From contig CAJIZJ010000060.1 in NCBI GenBank assembly GCA_905181825.1, positions 1 to 36,319 of the forward strand: a stretch of DNA of 36,319 bases, given 5' to 3'. Source of the DNA: an uncultured Flavobacteriaceae bacterium. Lineage in GTDB: Bacteria; Bacteroidota; Bacteroidia; Flavobacteriales; Flavobacteriaceae. Under the pieces are notes generated by a model, which saw only the letters and a program-made list of their open reading frames with translations, did no database searches and was not told where the DNA came from. The translations under genes were made by a program, and so were the position numbers. Position 1 is the stretch's first letter. Each line of letters begins with the position of its first letter. Shown piece after piece: positions 23,221-32,519 of this stretch.

Positions 23221-25488
23221 CTAGGCATTTTGCTTTTTAATAAGATTTAGTGCAGACCCTTCATTATACCACTCAATTTGTGAGCCGTTATACGTATGGT
23301 TTGCAATTATTAAATCTTTAGACCCATCGGCATGAATTGCTTCAATAGTTAAAGGTTTTTCGGCTGAAAATTCGTTTAAATCTACAAAATTAAAAGTATC
23401 ATCTTCTTGAATTAAATCGTAATCTGATTCAGTTGCAAAGGTCAAGCCTAACATCCCTTGCTTTTTTAGGTTTGTTTCATGAATACGAGCAAATGATTTT
23501 ACAATCACCGCAGCAACTCCTAAGTGTCTTGGCTCCATCGCAGCATGTTCTCTTGAAGAACCTTCACCATAATTATGATCACCAACAACAATTGTTTTTA
23601 TATTCGCTGCTTTATATGCTCTTGCCGTTAAAGGTACTGCATCATACTCACCATTTAAATGATTTTTAACAAAATTAGTCTTCATATTGTATGCATTTAC
23701 AGCACCAATCAAACAGTTGTTAGAAATATTGTCTAAATGACCTCTATAGCGCAGCCATGGACCAGCCATAGAAATATGGTCGGTAGTACATTTTCCGTGG
23801 GCTTTGATTAACAATTTTACTCCCGACAAATCATTTCCTAAAGGCTCAAAAGGCACTAATAATTGTAATCTTTCAGATTCTGGACTTACATTGATCACGA
23901 CTCCACTTCCATCTTCTTCGGGAGCTAGATATCCGTCGTCTTTTACTTCAAAACCTTTTGGAGGTAATTCCCATCCAGTTGGCTCGTCTAACATCACCTT
24001 TTCTCCTTCATTATTAACTAGACTATCTGTCATTGGATTAAAATCTAAACGACCTGCAATAGTAATTGCAGCAACCATTTCTGGTGAAGCAACAAATGCA
24101 TGTGTGTTTGGATTTCCATCTGCACGTTTTGCGAAATTTCTATTGAAAGAATGAATGATTGAGTTTTTTGGTGCATTTTTAGGATCTTCATATCGTGCCC
24201 ATTGCCCAATACAAGGACCACAAGCATTTGTAAAAATCTTTGCATCCAATTGTTCAAAAACGCTTAATATTCCGTCTCTATCGGCTGTATATCTTACTTT
24301 TTCAGAACCAGGATTGATTCCAAATTCAGCTTTGATCCCTAACCCTTTGTCTAAGGCTTGTTGTGCTATAGAAGCAGCCCTTGACAAATCTTCGTATGAA
24401 GAGTTTGTACAAGACCCTATCAATCCCCATTCAACTTTTAAAGGCCATTGGTTTTCGTTTGCAATAGTATTCATGTCTGAACCTACTTTGGTAGATAGAT
24501 CTGGAGTAAAAGGACCATTTAATAAAGGACTTAAATCAGATAAATTAATTTCAATCACTTGGTCAAAATAGTTTTCTGGATTTGCATATACTTCAGCATC
24601 TCCAGTTAAATGTTCTTTTACAGTATTTGCAGCATCAGCAACATCTGCTCTTTCAGTAGCACGTAAATAACGTTCCATTGATTCGTCATACCCAAAAGTA
24701 GAAGTAGTTGCTCCTATTTCTGCTCCCATATTACAAATGGTTCCTTTTCCTGTACAAGACATTCCGATAGCACCTTCACCAAAATACTCAACAATAGCTC
24801 CAGTTCCCCCCTTGGCTGAAACAATTCCTGCTACTTTTAAAATGACATCTTTGGGTGCGGTCCAACCGGAAAGTTTACCAGTTAATTTTACACCTATTAA
24901 TTTAGGGAATTTTAATTCCCAAGCCATTCCAGCCATAACATCAACAGCATCTGCACCACCAACTCCAATAGCAATCATTCCTAAGCCACCAGCATTTACG
25001 GTATGTGAATCAGTTCCAATCATCATTCCACCAGGAAATGCATAATTCTCTAAGACTACTTGGTGAATAATACCTGCACCAGGTTTCCAAAATCCTAATC
25101 CGTATTTATTTGATACTGATTCTAAAAAGTTAAAAACCTCATTACTTGTGTTTAAAGCACTTTGTAAATCGGTTCCAGCACCATTTTTTGCTTGAATTAA
25201 ATGATCACAGTGTGTGGTAGTAGGTACTGCTACTTTACTTTTACCTGCTTGCATAAATTGTAACAAAGCCATTTGGGCCGTTGCATCTTGTAAGGCAATT
25301 CTATCGGGAGCAAAATCCACATAGTCTTTCCCACGCTCAAACGCTTTTGAAGAATTGTCATCCCAAAGGTGACTGTATAATATTTTTTCTGATAAAGTAA
25401 GTGGTCGTCCAACTAATTGACGAGCTTTTTCAATTCGTCCCGGCATTTGACGGTACACTTCTTTAATAACATTTATATCGAAAGCCAT
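23221..25488 (-). CDS. acn: Aconitate hydratase
   Basis: Aconitase isomerises citrate to isocitrate in the TCA cycle with a 4Fe-4S cluster. The 755-residue protein is of the mitochondrial-like type common in Bacteroidota. Cluster ligands are C360 (in [11 protein letters not shown]) with C423 and C426 (in [11 protein letters not shown]). Other family strings are [47 protein letters not shown] and the C-terminal [19 protein letters not shown]. It appears to be a single-gene unit. A short dyad (TTCGTA / TACGAA at 25519-25534) lies in its upstream region. Confidence 0.97.
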   Translation of the reverse strand: MAFDINVIKEVYRQMPGRIEKARQLVGRPLTLSEKILYSHLWDDNSSKAFERGKDYVDFAPDRIALQDATAQMALLQFMQAGKSKVAVPTTTHCDHLIQAKNGAGTDLQSALNTSNEVFNFLESVSNKYGLGFWKPGAGIIHQVVLENYAFPGGMMIGTDSHTVNAGGLGMIAIGVGGADAVDVMAGMAWELKFPKLIGVKLTGKLSGWTAPKDVILKVAGIVSAKGGTGAIVEYFGEGAIGMSCTGKGTICNMGAEIGATTSTFGYDESMERYLRATERADVADAANTVKEHLTGDAEVYANPENYFDQVIEINLSDLSPLLNGPFTPDLSTKVGSDMNTIANENQWPLKVEWGLIGSCTNSSYEDLSRAASIAQQALDKGLGIKAEFGINPGSEKVRYTADRDGILSVFEQLDAKIFTNACGPCIGQWARYEDPKNAPKNSIIHSFNRNFAKRADGNPNTHAFVASPEMVAAITIAGRLDFNPMTDSLVNNEGEKVMLDEPTGWELPPKGFEVKDDGYLAPEEDGSGVVINVSPESERLQLLVPFEPLGNDLSGVKLLIKAHGKCTTDHISMAGPWLRYRGHLDNISNNCLIGAVNAYNMKTNFVKNHLNGEYDAVPLTARAYKAANIKTIVVGDHNYGEGSSREHAAMEPRHLGVAAVIVKSFARIHETNLKKQGMLGLTFATESDYDLIQEDDTFNFVDLNEFSAEKPLTIEAIHADGSKDLIIANHTYNGSQIEWYNEGSALNLIKKQNA

Positions 25489-25676
25489 AATATGAATAAT
25501 TTAATTTCTTTGTAATCGTTCGTAAAAGTACGAATTAAATAAAATTATATTGAAATAAAAAGTGAATAAGACACTCCTTGGGTTAAAATTTAATTAATAT
25601 TAAATATACCATGTATCAAATGCACTATTATCAGTGAAAAATTGAGTAAATAGTGTTTAATTCAGATAAAATGATT

Positions 25677-26630
25677 TTAAAATAAATTTTCAATAATAGA
25701 CTCTATAGAAATTCCATCAGACTCTGCCTTATAGTTCTTAATAATTCTATGTCTTAAGATCCCTTTTGCAACAGATTGAACGTCTTCAATATCTGGTGAT
25801 AGTTTATTATTAATCACAGCAAAGGTTTTGGCTGCTAAAATAAGGTTTTGAGAAGCTCTTGGGCCTGCACCCCAATCTACATATTGATTCACCAAAGCGG
25901 TCGCGTTAATAGAGTTTGGACGGGTTTTTCCAACCATCTTAACAGCGTAATCAATTACATTATCCGCTACTGGTATTTTTCTAATTAAGCTTTGAAATTT
26001 CAAAATATCTTCAGCTGAAAATACAACATCAACTTCTGCATGAGATGATGTAGTAGTTAGTTTAACAACTTGTACTTCCTCTTCAAAAGTTGGGTAGGTC
26101 AGATTGATTGAAAACATGAAACGATCTAATTGAGCTTCAGGTAAAGGATATGTTCCTTCCTGCTCAATAGGGTTTTGGGTTGCTAACACAAAATAAGGAG
26201 CGTCTAATTCGTAATGATGACCGGCAATAGTAACAGACCTTTCCTGCATGGCTTCTAACAAAGCCGCTTGAGTCTTAGGTGGGGTTCGATTGATTTCATC
26301 GGCTAAGAGTATGTTAGAGAAAATAGGCCCTTTAATAAACTTAAATTTTCGATCGTGGTCCAATATTTCACTTCCAAGAATATCGCTAGGCATTAAATCA
26401 GGAGTAAACTGAATTCGTTTAAAATCTAATCCAAGGGCTTTGGCTATAGTATTAACCATTAGAGTTTTGGCTAAACCAGGAACCCCTACCAATAAGGAAT
26501 GACCTCCTGAAAATATAGAAATTAAAATCTGCTCAATGACCATGTCTTGACCAACGATGACTTTTGAGATTTCTTTTTTTAAAGCCTGGTACTTTTTAAT
26601 CTGAAGTTTTAAAGACGCAACATCTGACAT
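25677..26630 (-). CDS. MoxR-family AAA+ ATPase
   Basis: A 317-residue MoxR ATPase, a family that acts as chaperone for assembly or metal insertion of partner complexes. Walker A is GVPGLAKT (49-56) and Walker B LLADEINR with D111 and E112; sensor 1 is FVLATQNPIEQEGTYPLPEAQLDRF, and GPRASQNLILAAK belongs to the C-terminal helical lid. MoxR genes often sit next to DUF58 or von Willebrand proteins; none is seen here. Instead it lies 9 bases after the SurA-like gene as the last gene of a periplasmic folding operon. Confidence 0.95.
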   Translation of the reverse strand: MSDVASLKLQIKKYQALKKEISKVIVGQDMVIEQILISIFSGGHSLLVGVPGLAKTLMVNTIAKALGLDFKRIQFTPDLMPSDILGSEILDHDRKFKFIKGPIFSNILLADEINRTPPKTQAALLEAMQERSVTIAGHHYELDAPYFVLATQNPIEQEGTYPLPEAQLDRFMFSINLTYPTFEEEVQVVKLTTTSSHAEVDVVFSAEDILKFQSLIRKIPVADNVIDYAVKMVGKTRPNSINATALVNQYVDWGAGPRASQNLILAAKTFAVINNKLSPDIEDVQSVAKGILRHRIIKNYKAESDGISIESIIENLF

Positions 26631-26639
26631 TATAACTAA

Positions 26640-28088
26640 TTATTTAATTTTAAACCAGTTACTATTGAAATCACAAGAGCGTAATTCGCCATTAATTTTA
26701 ATATAGGTATCCATTATTTTTTCCTCTTGCCACTTTGAAACTGCATTTAATTGCTTTTCTTGAAGTGCAAGATCTTTGATTTTAAGATAATCTTGAGCAA
26801 AGTTAGCCTCGTGCTCATCTATTCTATTTGTGACAGTTACAATTTTAAATTTAATAGGGTTCACTCTATCCCCATCTTTTATAACCGGACTAATTTGATT
26901 GTCTTTTAAACTTTCAATTTGTGAGTAAAAACCAGGATCCATTTTTGTAAGCTCAAAATTATAATCTTGTGTTTCTGGGTTTCTTAGCTGACCACCGTCA
27001 AATTTAGTTTCTTTTTCATCACTGGCTTCTCTTGCTGCTTCCTCAAAAGTAATATCGCCAGAAACAATACTTTTTCTAACTTTCTCAAGTTTCTCTTTAG
27101 CTTCTTTAATGGCCTGCACAGTGACTTTGGGTATTAATAAGATATGTCGAACATCAAATTCTTGTCCCCTAATTTTTTCTAATTTAATTATGTGATATCC
27201 GAAGTCTGTTTTAAAAGGTTTTGAGACTTGCCCTTCTTGTAACGAAAAGGCTACCTCTCTAAACTCCTTCGCCATTTGTGGTTTTTTTCTGTTGAGTGTA
27301 TATTTACCACCTGTTCTTTTAGATCCAGGATCTTGAGTATACAAAACTGCTTTGGTGGTAAAGCTAGCTCCGTTATCTAGAACATCTGTACGGAATTCGT
27401 TTAGACGCTTAACAACCTTATCAACTTCTGACTGGGATGTTTGTGGAATAACCACAATTTGAGCAATACGAAGTTCAGTACCAAACATCGGACGTTCATC
27501 GGTTGCTATTTTATTGAAAAACTGACGAACTTCTTCAGGGGTAACTTCTAACTCATCAATGATACTTTGCTGCATCATTGTAGCCATTTTACCGTTTCGA
27601 TTTAACTCAAACATTTCATCTCTAAGTTCTTGTTCAGATGATTTTTTGTAATAAGCAACAAGCTTATCCATTGAGCCAATTTGCTCTGCAAAACCTGCCA
27701 ATTGCTGATCTACATAAGATCTAACCTCAGCGTCATTAACTTCAATACTATCTTGGATCGCATGGTGTATGTAAAGCTTATCTTCTAAAAGTTTTCCAAA
27801 TAGCTGACAACGCGTAATATCAGCTGTTGAAATTCCTCCAGCTTCTAACTGCATAAACTGTTTGTCAATATCAGAATCTAGTATAACAAAATCTCCAATA
27901 ACAGCTGCAACTCCGTCAATTTTGACTCTTTGTTGAAGAGAATCAACTGCAACTATTTCTGAGACTTCAGCAACAGAATCATCGATAATTTCTTGCGAAT
28001 AGGAAGTAAGAGAAGTGAAAAACACAAACCCTAAGACATAAATATTATTTATAAATTTCAAACTTTTTATTTTTAATGGCATCATCAA
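26640..28088 (-). CDS. surA: SurA-like periplasmic peptidyl-prolyl isomerase
   Basis: A 482-residue exported protein with signal peptide (hydrophobic segment about 11-30, ending SYSQ). A SurA-type N-terminal chaperone region (about 53-175; DGVAAVIGDFVILDSDID) is followed by two parvulin domains (about 205-308, ending FGYHIIKLEK, and about 312-415, RHILLIPK). SurA helps outer-membrane beta-barrel proteins fold in the periplasm. The start has three successive ATG codons and overlaps the upstream lipoprotein gene by 38-44 bases. The gene symbol is by family resemblance; a sister gene of similar type lies two genes upstream. Confidence 0.88.
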   Translation of the reverse strand: MMMPLKIKSLKFINNIYVLGFVFFTSLTSYSQEIIDDSVAEVSEIVAVDSLQQRVKIDGVAAVIGDFVILDSDIDKQFMQLEAGGISTADITRCQLFGKLLEDKLYIHHAIQDSIEVNDAEVRSYVDQQLAGFAEQIGSMDKLVAYYKKSSEQELRDEMFELNRNGKMATMMQQSIIDELEVTPEEVRQFFNKIATDERPMFGTELRIAQIVVIPQTSQSEVDKVVKRLNEFRTDVLDNGASFTTKAVLYTQDPGSKRTGGKYTLNRKKPQMAKEFREVAFSLQEGQVSKPFKTDFGYHIIKLEKIRGQEFDVRHILLIPKVTVQAIKEAKEKLEKVRKSIVSGDITFEEAAREASDEKETKFDGGQLRNPETQDYNFELTKMDPGFYSQIESLKDNQISPVIKDGDRVNPIKFKIVTVTNRIDEHEANFAQDYLKIKDLALQEKQLNAVSKWQEEKIMDTYIKINGELRSCDFNSNWFKIK

Positions 28089-28899
28089 CTATATCACTTT
28101 TTAGTTTTTTGATGAGTTTTAATTTTCGATTATTAATGACTATTTGTTTTAAAGTTGGTGAAACATACTCAATTGGAGCTGGATTACCTCGTTCTAAAAA
28201 CTCATTTATTTGGATCAAATATAACCCTAAAGAATCTTTGAGCTGTATAAAATTTGGTTTTTTTAACAGTACTTTATTAAAACCTAATTGTAAGGGCTTA
28301 ATTTTAGAAACTACCTGTTCTGATTTGATCCAAATTGAATCTTTCAAGTAAAATGAATTAAACTGAATTGAGATAGAATCTAGTCGGATTTCATCTTCAG
28401 AATTAAAACGTTTAAAGCGTTTTTTTATTTCTTTTAAATTGGAGATGGAAGCATTTATATTAATGTACCTCAACTTTAACAAATCTTCTTTAAGCACAAA
28501 AAGTTGCTTATTTGCCACGTATACTTTTTGAAGCTCCGAATCAGAAACTAAGGTATCTATGTTTTGACTCACCAATGCTTCAACATAAGCAGAAGTATAA
28601 AGGTCACTTTTGTATTGTTGTACTAGCTCCTCAAAGTCAACTTGAGTACTTTCACTTAAATTTAAGATTGCACCATCGATTAACAATTGAGTTGTAGCCC
28701 AGTCATTAATTATATTTTGGACAAACAGAATGCTATCAGCCTCCGTCCTACCCTCAATAAAACTGAAGTCTATCGCTTCTTTATACAACAGAGCATCATT
28801 GACTCTAGCAAGTGGCTTAATCTGGGTTTTAACTGCGGGGAAATCACATGCAACTAAACCGAAAAAGGATAGGATAAAAATTTTATTAAAATAGTTCAA
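28045..28899 (-). CDS. Lipoprotein related to parvulin-type periplasmic chaperones
   Basis: A 284-residue lipoprotein with signal peptide and lipobox GLVAC (lipidation Cys at 18). The middle part (INDWATTQLLIDGAILNLSE, then LKEDLLKLRYININ) resembles the helical chaperone arms and a degenerate parvulin strand of SurA/PpiD, but I cannot recognise a complete isomerase domain. The start is TTG at 28899-28897; upstream the frame runs only 3 bases to the end of the preceding gene, and no ATG lies nearby. It is flanked by two true parvulin-domain genes in one operon, which suggests a helper in the same outer-membrane protein folding path. Confidence 0.75.
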   Translation of the reverse strand: MNYFNKIFILSFFGLVACDFPAVKTQIKPLARVNDALLYKEAIDFSFIEGRTEADSILFVQNIINDWATTQLLIDGAILNLSESTQVDFEELVQQYKSDLYTSAYVEALVSQNIDTLVSDSELQKVYVANKQLFVLKEDLLKLRYININASISNLKEIKKRFKRFNSEDEIRLDSISIQFNSFYLKDSIWIKSEQVVSKIKPLQLGFNKVLLKKPNFIQLKDSLGLYLIQINEFLERGNPAPIEYVSPTLKQIVINNRKLKLIKKLKSDIVDDAIKNKKFEIYK

Positions 28900-28901
28900 A
28901 G

Positions 28902-30848
28902 TTATTTAGAAATTATATTGTTAACTTTTTGAAGTACATTTTCATTTACCTTAATCTCAAATTTAGATTTTAGCTCTAAAACCCATTGAGTTTCAAGTTG
29001 AAGTTGATAATCAGATATTAGCTGCCCTTTAGCTTCTTCCATAGTTTTTTGGGATTTGGGCTTTAATTCTTTACTATTAACAACATAGAAATTATTATTT
29101 TCTTCAATTACTTTAGACAATGGTGACTTAGTTGAAACAGTAAAGCTATCAGGCAAAGGGGATTGCCCCAATTCAAATTCGCCACTAGAAAATATAACAT
29201 TTTGCTGTCTGTTATTCAACAAGTCATCTATCTCTTGATTAGATTTGCCTTTGGACCATAATTTACGAACCTTTTTGATGGTTTTAGCGTTAGAGGAACG
29301 AGCTACAGATCCAATGATTCTATCTGGCCATAAATAATTTTCTTTATTTGAATTATAAAAAACATTCAACCCTATAGTGTCGTTCTTAGCGCCTTCCCAA
29401 ATTTTGTCTTGCATCAATTCAAATAACAGCAGTCCTTCTCTATATTCATTTAAAATATTAGCAAATTCTTGGTTTTCTGTTTCAAGGTTATCTTTTTTGT
29501 ACTGAAATACAGATTGCTCTAAAAACAACTTATATTGCTTGTTTACAATAAACTCTGTAGTCCAATTTTTGTTAATTGACTTTTTATTTTTATTCAAAAA
29601 ACTTAAGAAGTCTCCAAAAGAATACGTTGTATTCTGAATAGAAAAAATGGGGTTAGATTCATTGATAATAGCTGAAAAACTCCATGTATCATCAGTTGTA
29701 TTACGTATTACATTAGCTTGTATTATAGCTAGGTTTGGATTTAAACCTGTGAGTTCATACTGAGTGAGTAACTTATCAAGCATTTTGGCTTTTACGAGCT
29801 GTGAGCGCGAGTCTTTACGAACTTTATTTTCTAAATCTCCTTTTAAGGCTTCAAACTCACCAACAGCTTGTCGATCAATTAACTGAAGAATATGCCATCC
29901 AAATTGGGTTTGAATAGGTTCTGATATAGCCCCTTTTTCAGTAAGACTAAACGCGGTATTTTCAAATACAACTGAATTTATTTGACCTGACTTAAAAGGT
30001 TTTAATTCGCCGTTGCGCTTAGAGGAACTTTTATCATCAGAAAACTGTTTGGCGAGACTTCCAAAGTTTTCTCCCTGAAGTAATAATCTATGTAATTCCT
30101 GTATTCTATCTTTGGCCACTATGGTGGTGTCTTTCTGAGTGTTGGCAATCATAATATGCGCAACACTTACCTGTCCTTTAGACTTTCTTTTCTCTAAAAC
30201 TTTAACTACATGAAATCCAAATTTTGTTCGAAAAGGGTCAGAGACTCCTCCAACATTGGTCGTAAATGCTGTGGTCTCAAAGTTATAGACCATTTTAAAG
30301 GCTGTGAAAAAGCCCAGATCCTCTACAAAAACAGACTTCCCATCATGAATTTCTTTTTTTATAGAATCAAAATCCTCGTTTATTAGTCGACTTCTAAAGG
30401 CTTGTATCTTTGAGTATGCTTGGAGAGTATCCGATTCAAACTCTTCAATTCGAACTAAAATATGCTGAGCTTTTACTTCATTGATAGTTCGATCATAGGC
30501 TTCTAAAACTAACTCTTCAGTAACATTCTTATCTGTTAAGTAGTTTTGAGTTAGTTGATTTTTATAAGACCTCAATTCCTTTATATACACCGGATCTTTA
30601 TCATATCCCAGTGATCTTGCTTCTGCTAGTTTTAATTTATAATTTATAAATAATTTTAAATAAGAATCCACATTTTTTTGGGAATCATCTTGAACTAAAT
30701 TTAAGTTTTTATTGTAAACTCTCAAGAACTCACTTGCTAAGACCGGTTCATCTGAAATAGTCAGCAATACCTCTGAATCGGATATCTGAGCACTTAAAAA
30801 ACTAAAGGGAATACATAGTATATTAAAAAAGACAAGTATTTTTTTCAT
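28902..30848 (-). CDS. Periplasmic peptidyl-prolyl isomerase with two parvulin domains
   Basis: A 648-residue exported protein. The signal peptide is MKKILVFFNILCIPFSFLSA, cleaved before Q21. A helical N-terminal domain (about 30-120) is followed by two parvulin domains (about 125-220: AQHILVRIE to FGFHVVKVLEK; about 228-345: VAHIMIAN to FGWHILQLID). A long C-terminal part (about 350-648) has no recognised domain. The frame is open back to 30911, but the promoter at 30870-30899 and the signal peptide make the ATG at 30848 the real start. First gene of the parvulin-lipoprotein-SurA-MoxR operon; only 2 bases separate it from the next gene. Confidence 0.88.
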   Translation of the reverse strand: MKKILVFFNILCIPFSFLSAQISDSEVLLTISDEPVLASEFLRVYNKNLNLVQDDSQKNVDSYLKLFINYKLKLAEARSLGYDKDPVYIKELRSYKNQLTQNYLTDKNVTEELVLEAYDRTINEVKAQHILVRIEEFESDTLQAYSKIQAFRSRLINEDFDSIKKEIHDGKSVFVEDLGFFTAFKMVYNFETTAFTTNVGGVSDPFRTKFGFHVVKVLEKRKSKGQVSVAHIMIANTQKDTTIVAKDRIQELHRLLLQGENFGSLAKQFSDDKSSSKRNGELKPFKSGQINSVVFENTAFSLTEKGAISEPIQTQFGWHILQLIDRQAVGEFEALKGDLENKVRKDSRSQLVKAKMLDKLLTQYELTGLNPNLAIIQANVIRNTTDDTWSFSAIINESNPIFSIQNTTYSFGDFLSFLNKNKKSINKNWTTEFIVNKQYKLFLEQSVFQYKKDNLETENQEFANILNEYREGLLLFELMQDKIWEGAKNDTIGLNVFYNSNKENYLWPDRIIGSVARSSNAKTIKKVRKLWSKGKSNQEIDDLLNNRQQNVIFSSGEFELGQSPLPDSFTVSTKSPLSKVIEENNNFYVVNSKELKPKSQKTMEEAKGQLISDYQLQLETQWVLELKSKFEIKVNENVLQKVNNIISK

Positions 30849-30869
30849 TTTATTTTTTTTGAATAAAAA

Positions 30870-30899
30870 CAAAAATACTAAATCTGAGGGAGAATACAA
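30870..30899 (-). promoter_or_regulatory. Promoter of the periplasmic folding operon
   Basis: On the minus strand, TTG (30899-30897), a 19-base spacer and TATTTTTG (30877-30870), an exact TAnnTTTG match. The ATG at 30848 follows 21 bases later. This excludes the longer reading-frame start at 30911. Confidence 0.78.
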
Positions 30900-30938
30900 C
30901 TCTATACTCAAATAGGATAAAATAATTTACAAACGAAT

Positions 30939-32411
30939 CTAACGAGAATAGTTAGGGGCTTCTTTAGTAATCATAACATTATGAGGGTGACTTTCACTAA
31001 TGCCTGAAGATGTTATTTTCACAAATCGACCTATCTCTTTAAGGGTCTCAATATCTTTGGCACCACAATAGCCCATTCCCGCTCGTAAGCCCCCTATAAA
31101 TTGATGTATACTTTCAAAAAGATCTCCTTTGTAAGGCACACGTCCTACGATACCTTCGGGGACTAATTTTTTAATATCGTCCTCAACATCTTGGAAGTAG
31201 CGATCTTTACTACCTTCTTTCATGGCTTCAACAGAGCCCATGCCTCTATACGATTTAAACTTACGGCCTTCATATATGATAGTTTCACCAGGCGATTCTT
31301 TGGTACCTGCAAGAAGCGATCCGAGCATAACGCAATCTGCGCCAGCAGCTAACGCTTTGGGGATATCGCCTGTATAACGAATCCCTCCATCTGCAATGAC
31401 AGGAACTCCTGTCCCTTTAAGTGCCTCTGCAACTTCTAATACCGCCGAAAACTGAGGAAATCCTACACCTGCTACTACACGTGTTGTACATATGGAACCC
31501 GGACCAATGCCTACTTTCACAGCATCAGCGCCAGCATCTGCAAGATATTTAGCAGCTTCTGCAGTAGCAATATTACCCACCACTACGTCTAATTCAGGGA
31601 AACTAGCCTTAATTAATTTTAGCACGCTTACAACTCCCTTTGTGTGTCCATGGGCAGTGTCTATAATAACAGCATCAACTCCAGACTTTACAAGGGCTTT
31701 AGTTCGTTCAACGGCATCATGAGTTACTCCAATAGCTGCAGCAACTCGCAATCGTCCGTATTGGTCTTTATTTGATATCGGTTTCTGAGTTAATTTTGTA
31801 ATATCTCTAAAAGTAATTAAACCTACTAATTTAAAGGCGGCATCTACTACAGGAAGTTTTTCGATTTTTTGCTTCTGAAGAATAACCTCAGCTTGTTGTA
31901 AAGACGTTCCTTCGGCTGTTGTCACTAAACCTTCAGAAGTCATTATTTCTGTAATTGGTCTGTTGTCTTCTTTTTCAAATCTTAAATCTCGATTTGTAAC
32001 AATCCCTTTTAAATATCCATCTTTGTCAATAATTGGAATTCCTCCAATACTGTGTTCTTTCATACTGCTTTTAGCATCCATTACTGTAGCATCCAATGGC
32101 AGTGTTACAGGATCGATAATCATACCACTTTCAGCACGCTTTACTTTCCGAACTTTTATAGCCTGTTGTTCGATAGTCATATTTTTATGCAACACGCCTA
32201 TACCACCCTCACGCGCCATGGCTATTGCCATTTTACTTTCTGTAACTGTATCCATAGCAGCAGAACTTATAGGGACATTTAAGGATATGTTTTTAGTGAA
32301 TTTAGATTTAATACTCACGTCTCTTGGAAGAATTTCGGAGTATCCAGGAATTAATAGGACGTCGTCGTAAGTAAGACCTTCGCCGACAATTTTAGATAGA
32401 TGTGCATTCAT
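30939..32411 (-). CDS. guaB: Inosine-5'-monophosphate dehydrogenase
   Basis: GuaB oxidises IMP to XMP, the committed step to GMP. The 490-residue protein has the TIM-barrel catalytic domain interrupted by a pair of CBS domains (about 97-150 and 158-208). The catalytic loop is [10 protein letters not shown] with C308; other conserved strings are [36 protein letters not shown], and the flap region with VPYKGD. It has its own TAnnTTTG box at 32435-32442. Length and motifs are ordinary for bacterial IMPDH. Confidence 0.97.
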   Translation of the reverse strand: MNAHLSKIVGEGLTYDDVLLIPGYSEILPRDVSIKSKFTKNISLNVPISSAAMDTVTESKMAIAMAREGGIGVLHKNMTIEQQAIKVRKVKRAESGMIIDPVTLPLDATVMDAKSSMKEHSIGGIPIIDKDGYLKGIVTNRDLRFEKEDNRPITEIMTSEGLVTTAEGTSLQQAEVILQKQKIEKLPVVDAAFKLVGLITFRDITKLTQKPISNKDQYGRLRVAAAIGVTHDAVERTKALVKSGVDAVIIDTAHGHTKGVVSVLKLIKASFPELDVVVGNIATAEAAKYLADAGADAVKVGIGPGSICTTRVVAGVGFPQFSAVLEVAEALKGTGVPVIADGGIRYTGDIPKALAAGADCVMLGSLLAGTKESPGETIIYEGRKFKSYRGMGSVEAMKEGSKDRYFQDVEDDIKKLVPEGIVGRVPYKGDLFESIHQFIGGLRAGMGYCGAKDIETLKEIGRFVKITSSGISESHPHNVMITKEAPNYSR

Positions 32412-32434
32412 AGCAAATAGCTTATAATTGCATA

Positions 32435-32442
32435 CAAATTTA
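32435..32442 (-). promoter_or_regulatory. Probable guaB promoter (-7 box)
   Basis: On the minus strand TAAATTTG is an exact TAnnTTTG match 23 bases before the guaB ATG. The nearest upstream TTTG (minus strand, 32470-32467) is 24 bases away, longer than usual, so the -33 element is uncertain. Confidence 0.55.
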
Positions 32443-32519
32443 GGGTTAATTTCTCAGTTTCTCTCACAAATAAAAGAAATTATTGATTTGATTACTAAAT
32501 AGTCTGAGTTCTGTTACTT

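Noticed and set aside
24155-24571. 138-codon open frame on the plus strand inside aconitase
   Set aside because: Antisense shadow of acn; no recognisable domain and the aconitase frame is intact.
25623-25655. CACTATT / AATAGTG repeat as moxR terminator
   Set aside because: The loop is 19 bases and there is no U-tract, so terminator function is not supported.
30849-30911. Longer start for the two-domain parvulin gene
   Set aside because: It spans a strong promoter and would bury the clear signal peptide that begins at the ATG at 30848.
31963-32370. 135-codon open frame on the plus strand inside guaB
   Set aside because: Antisense shadow of a strongly conserved gene, with no family resemblance or promoter.
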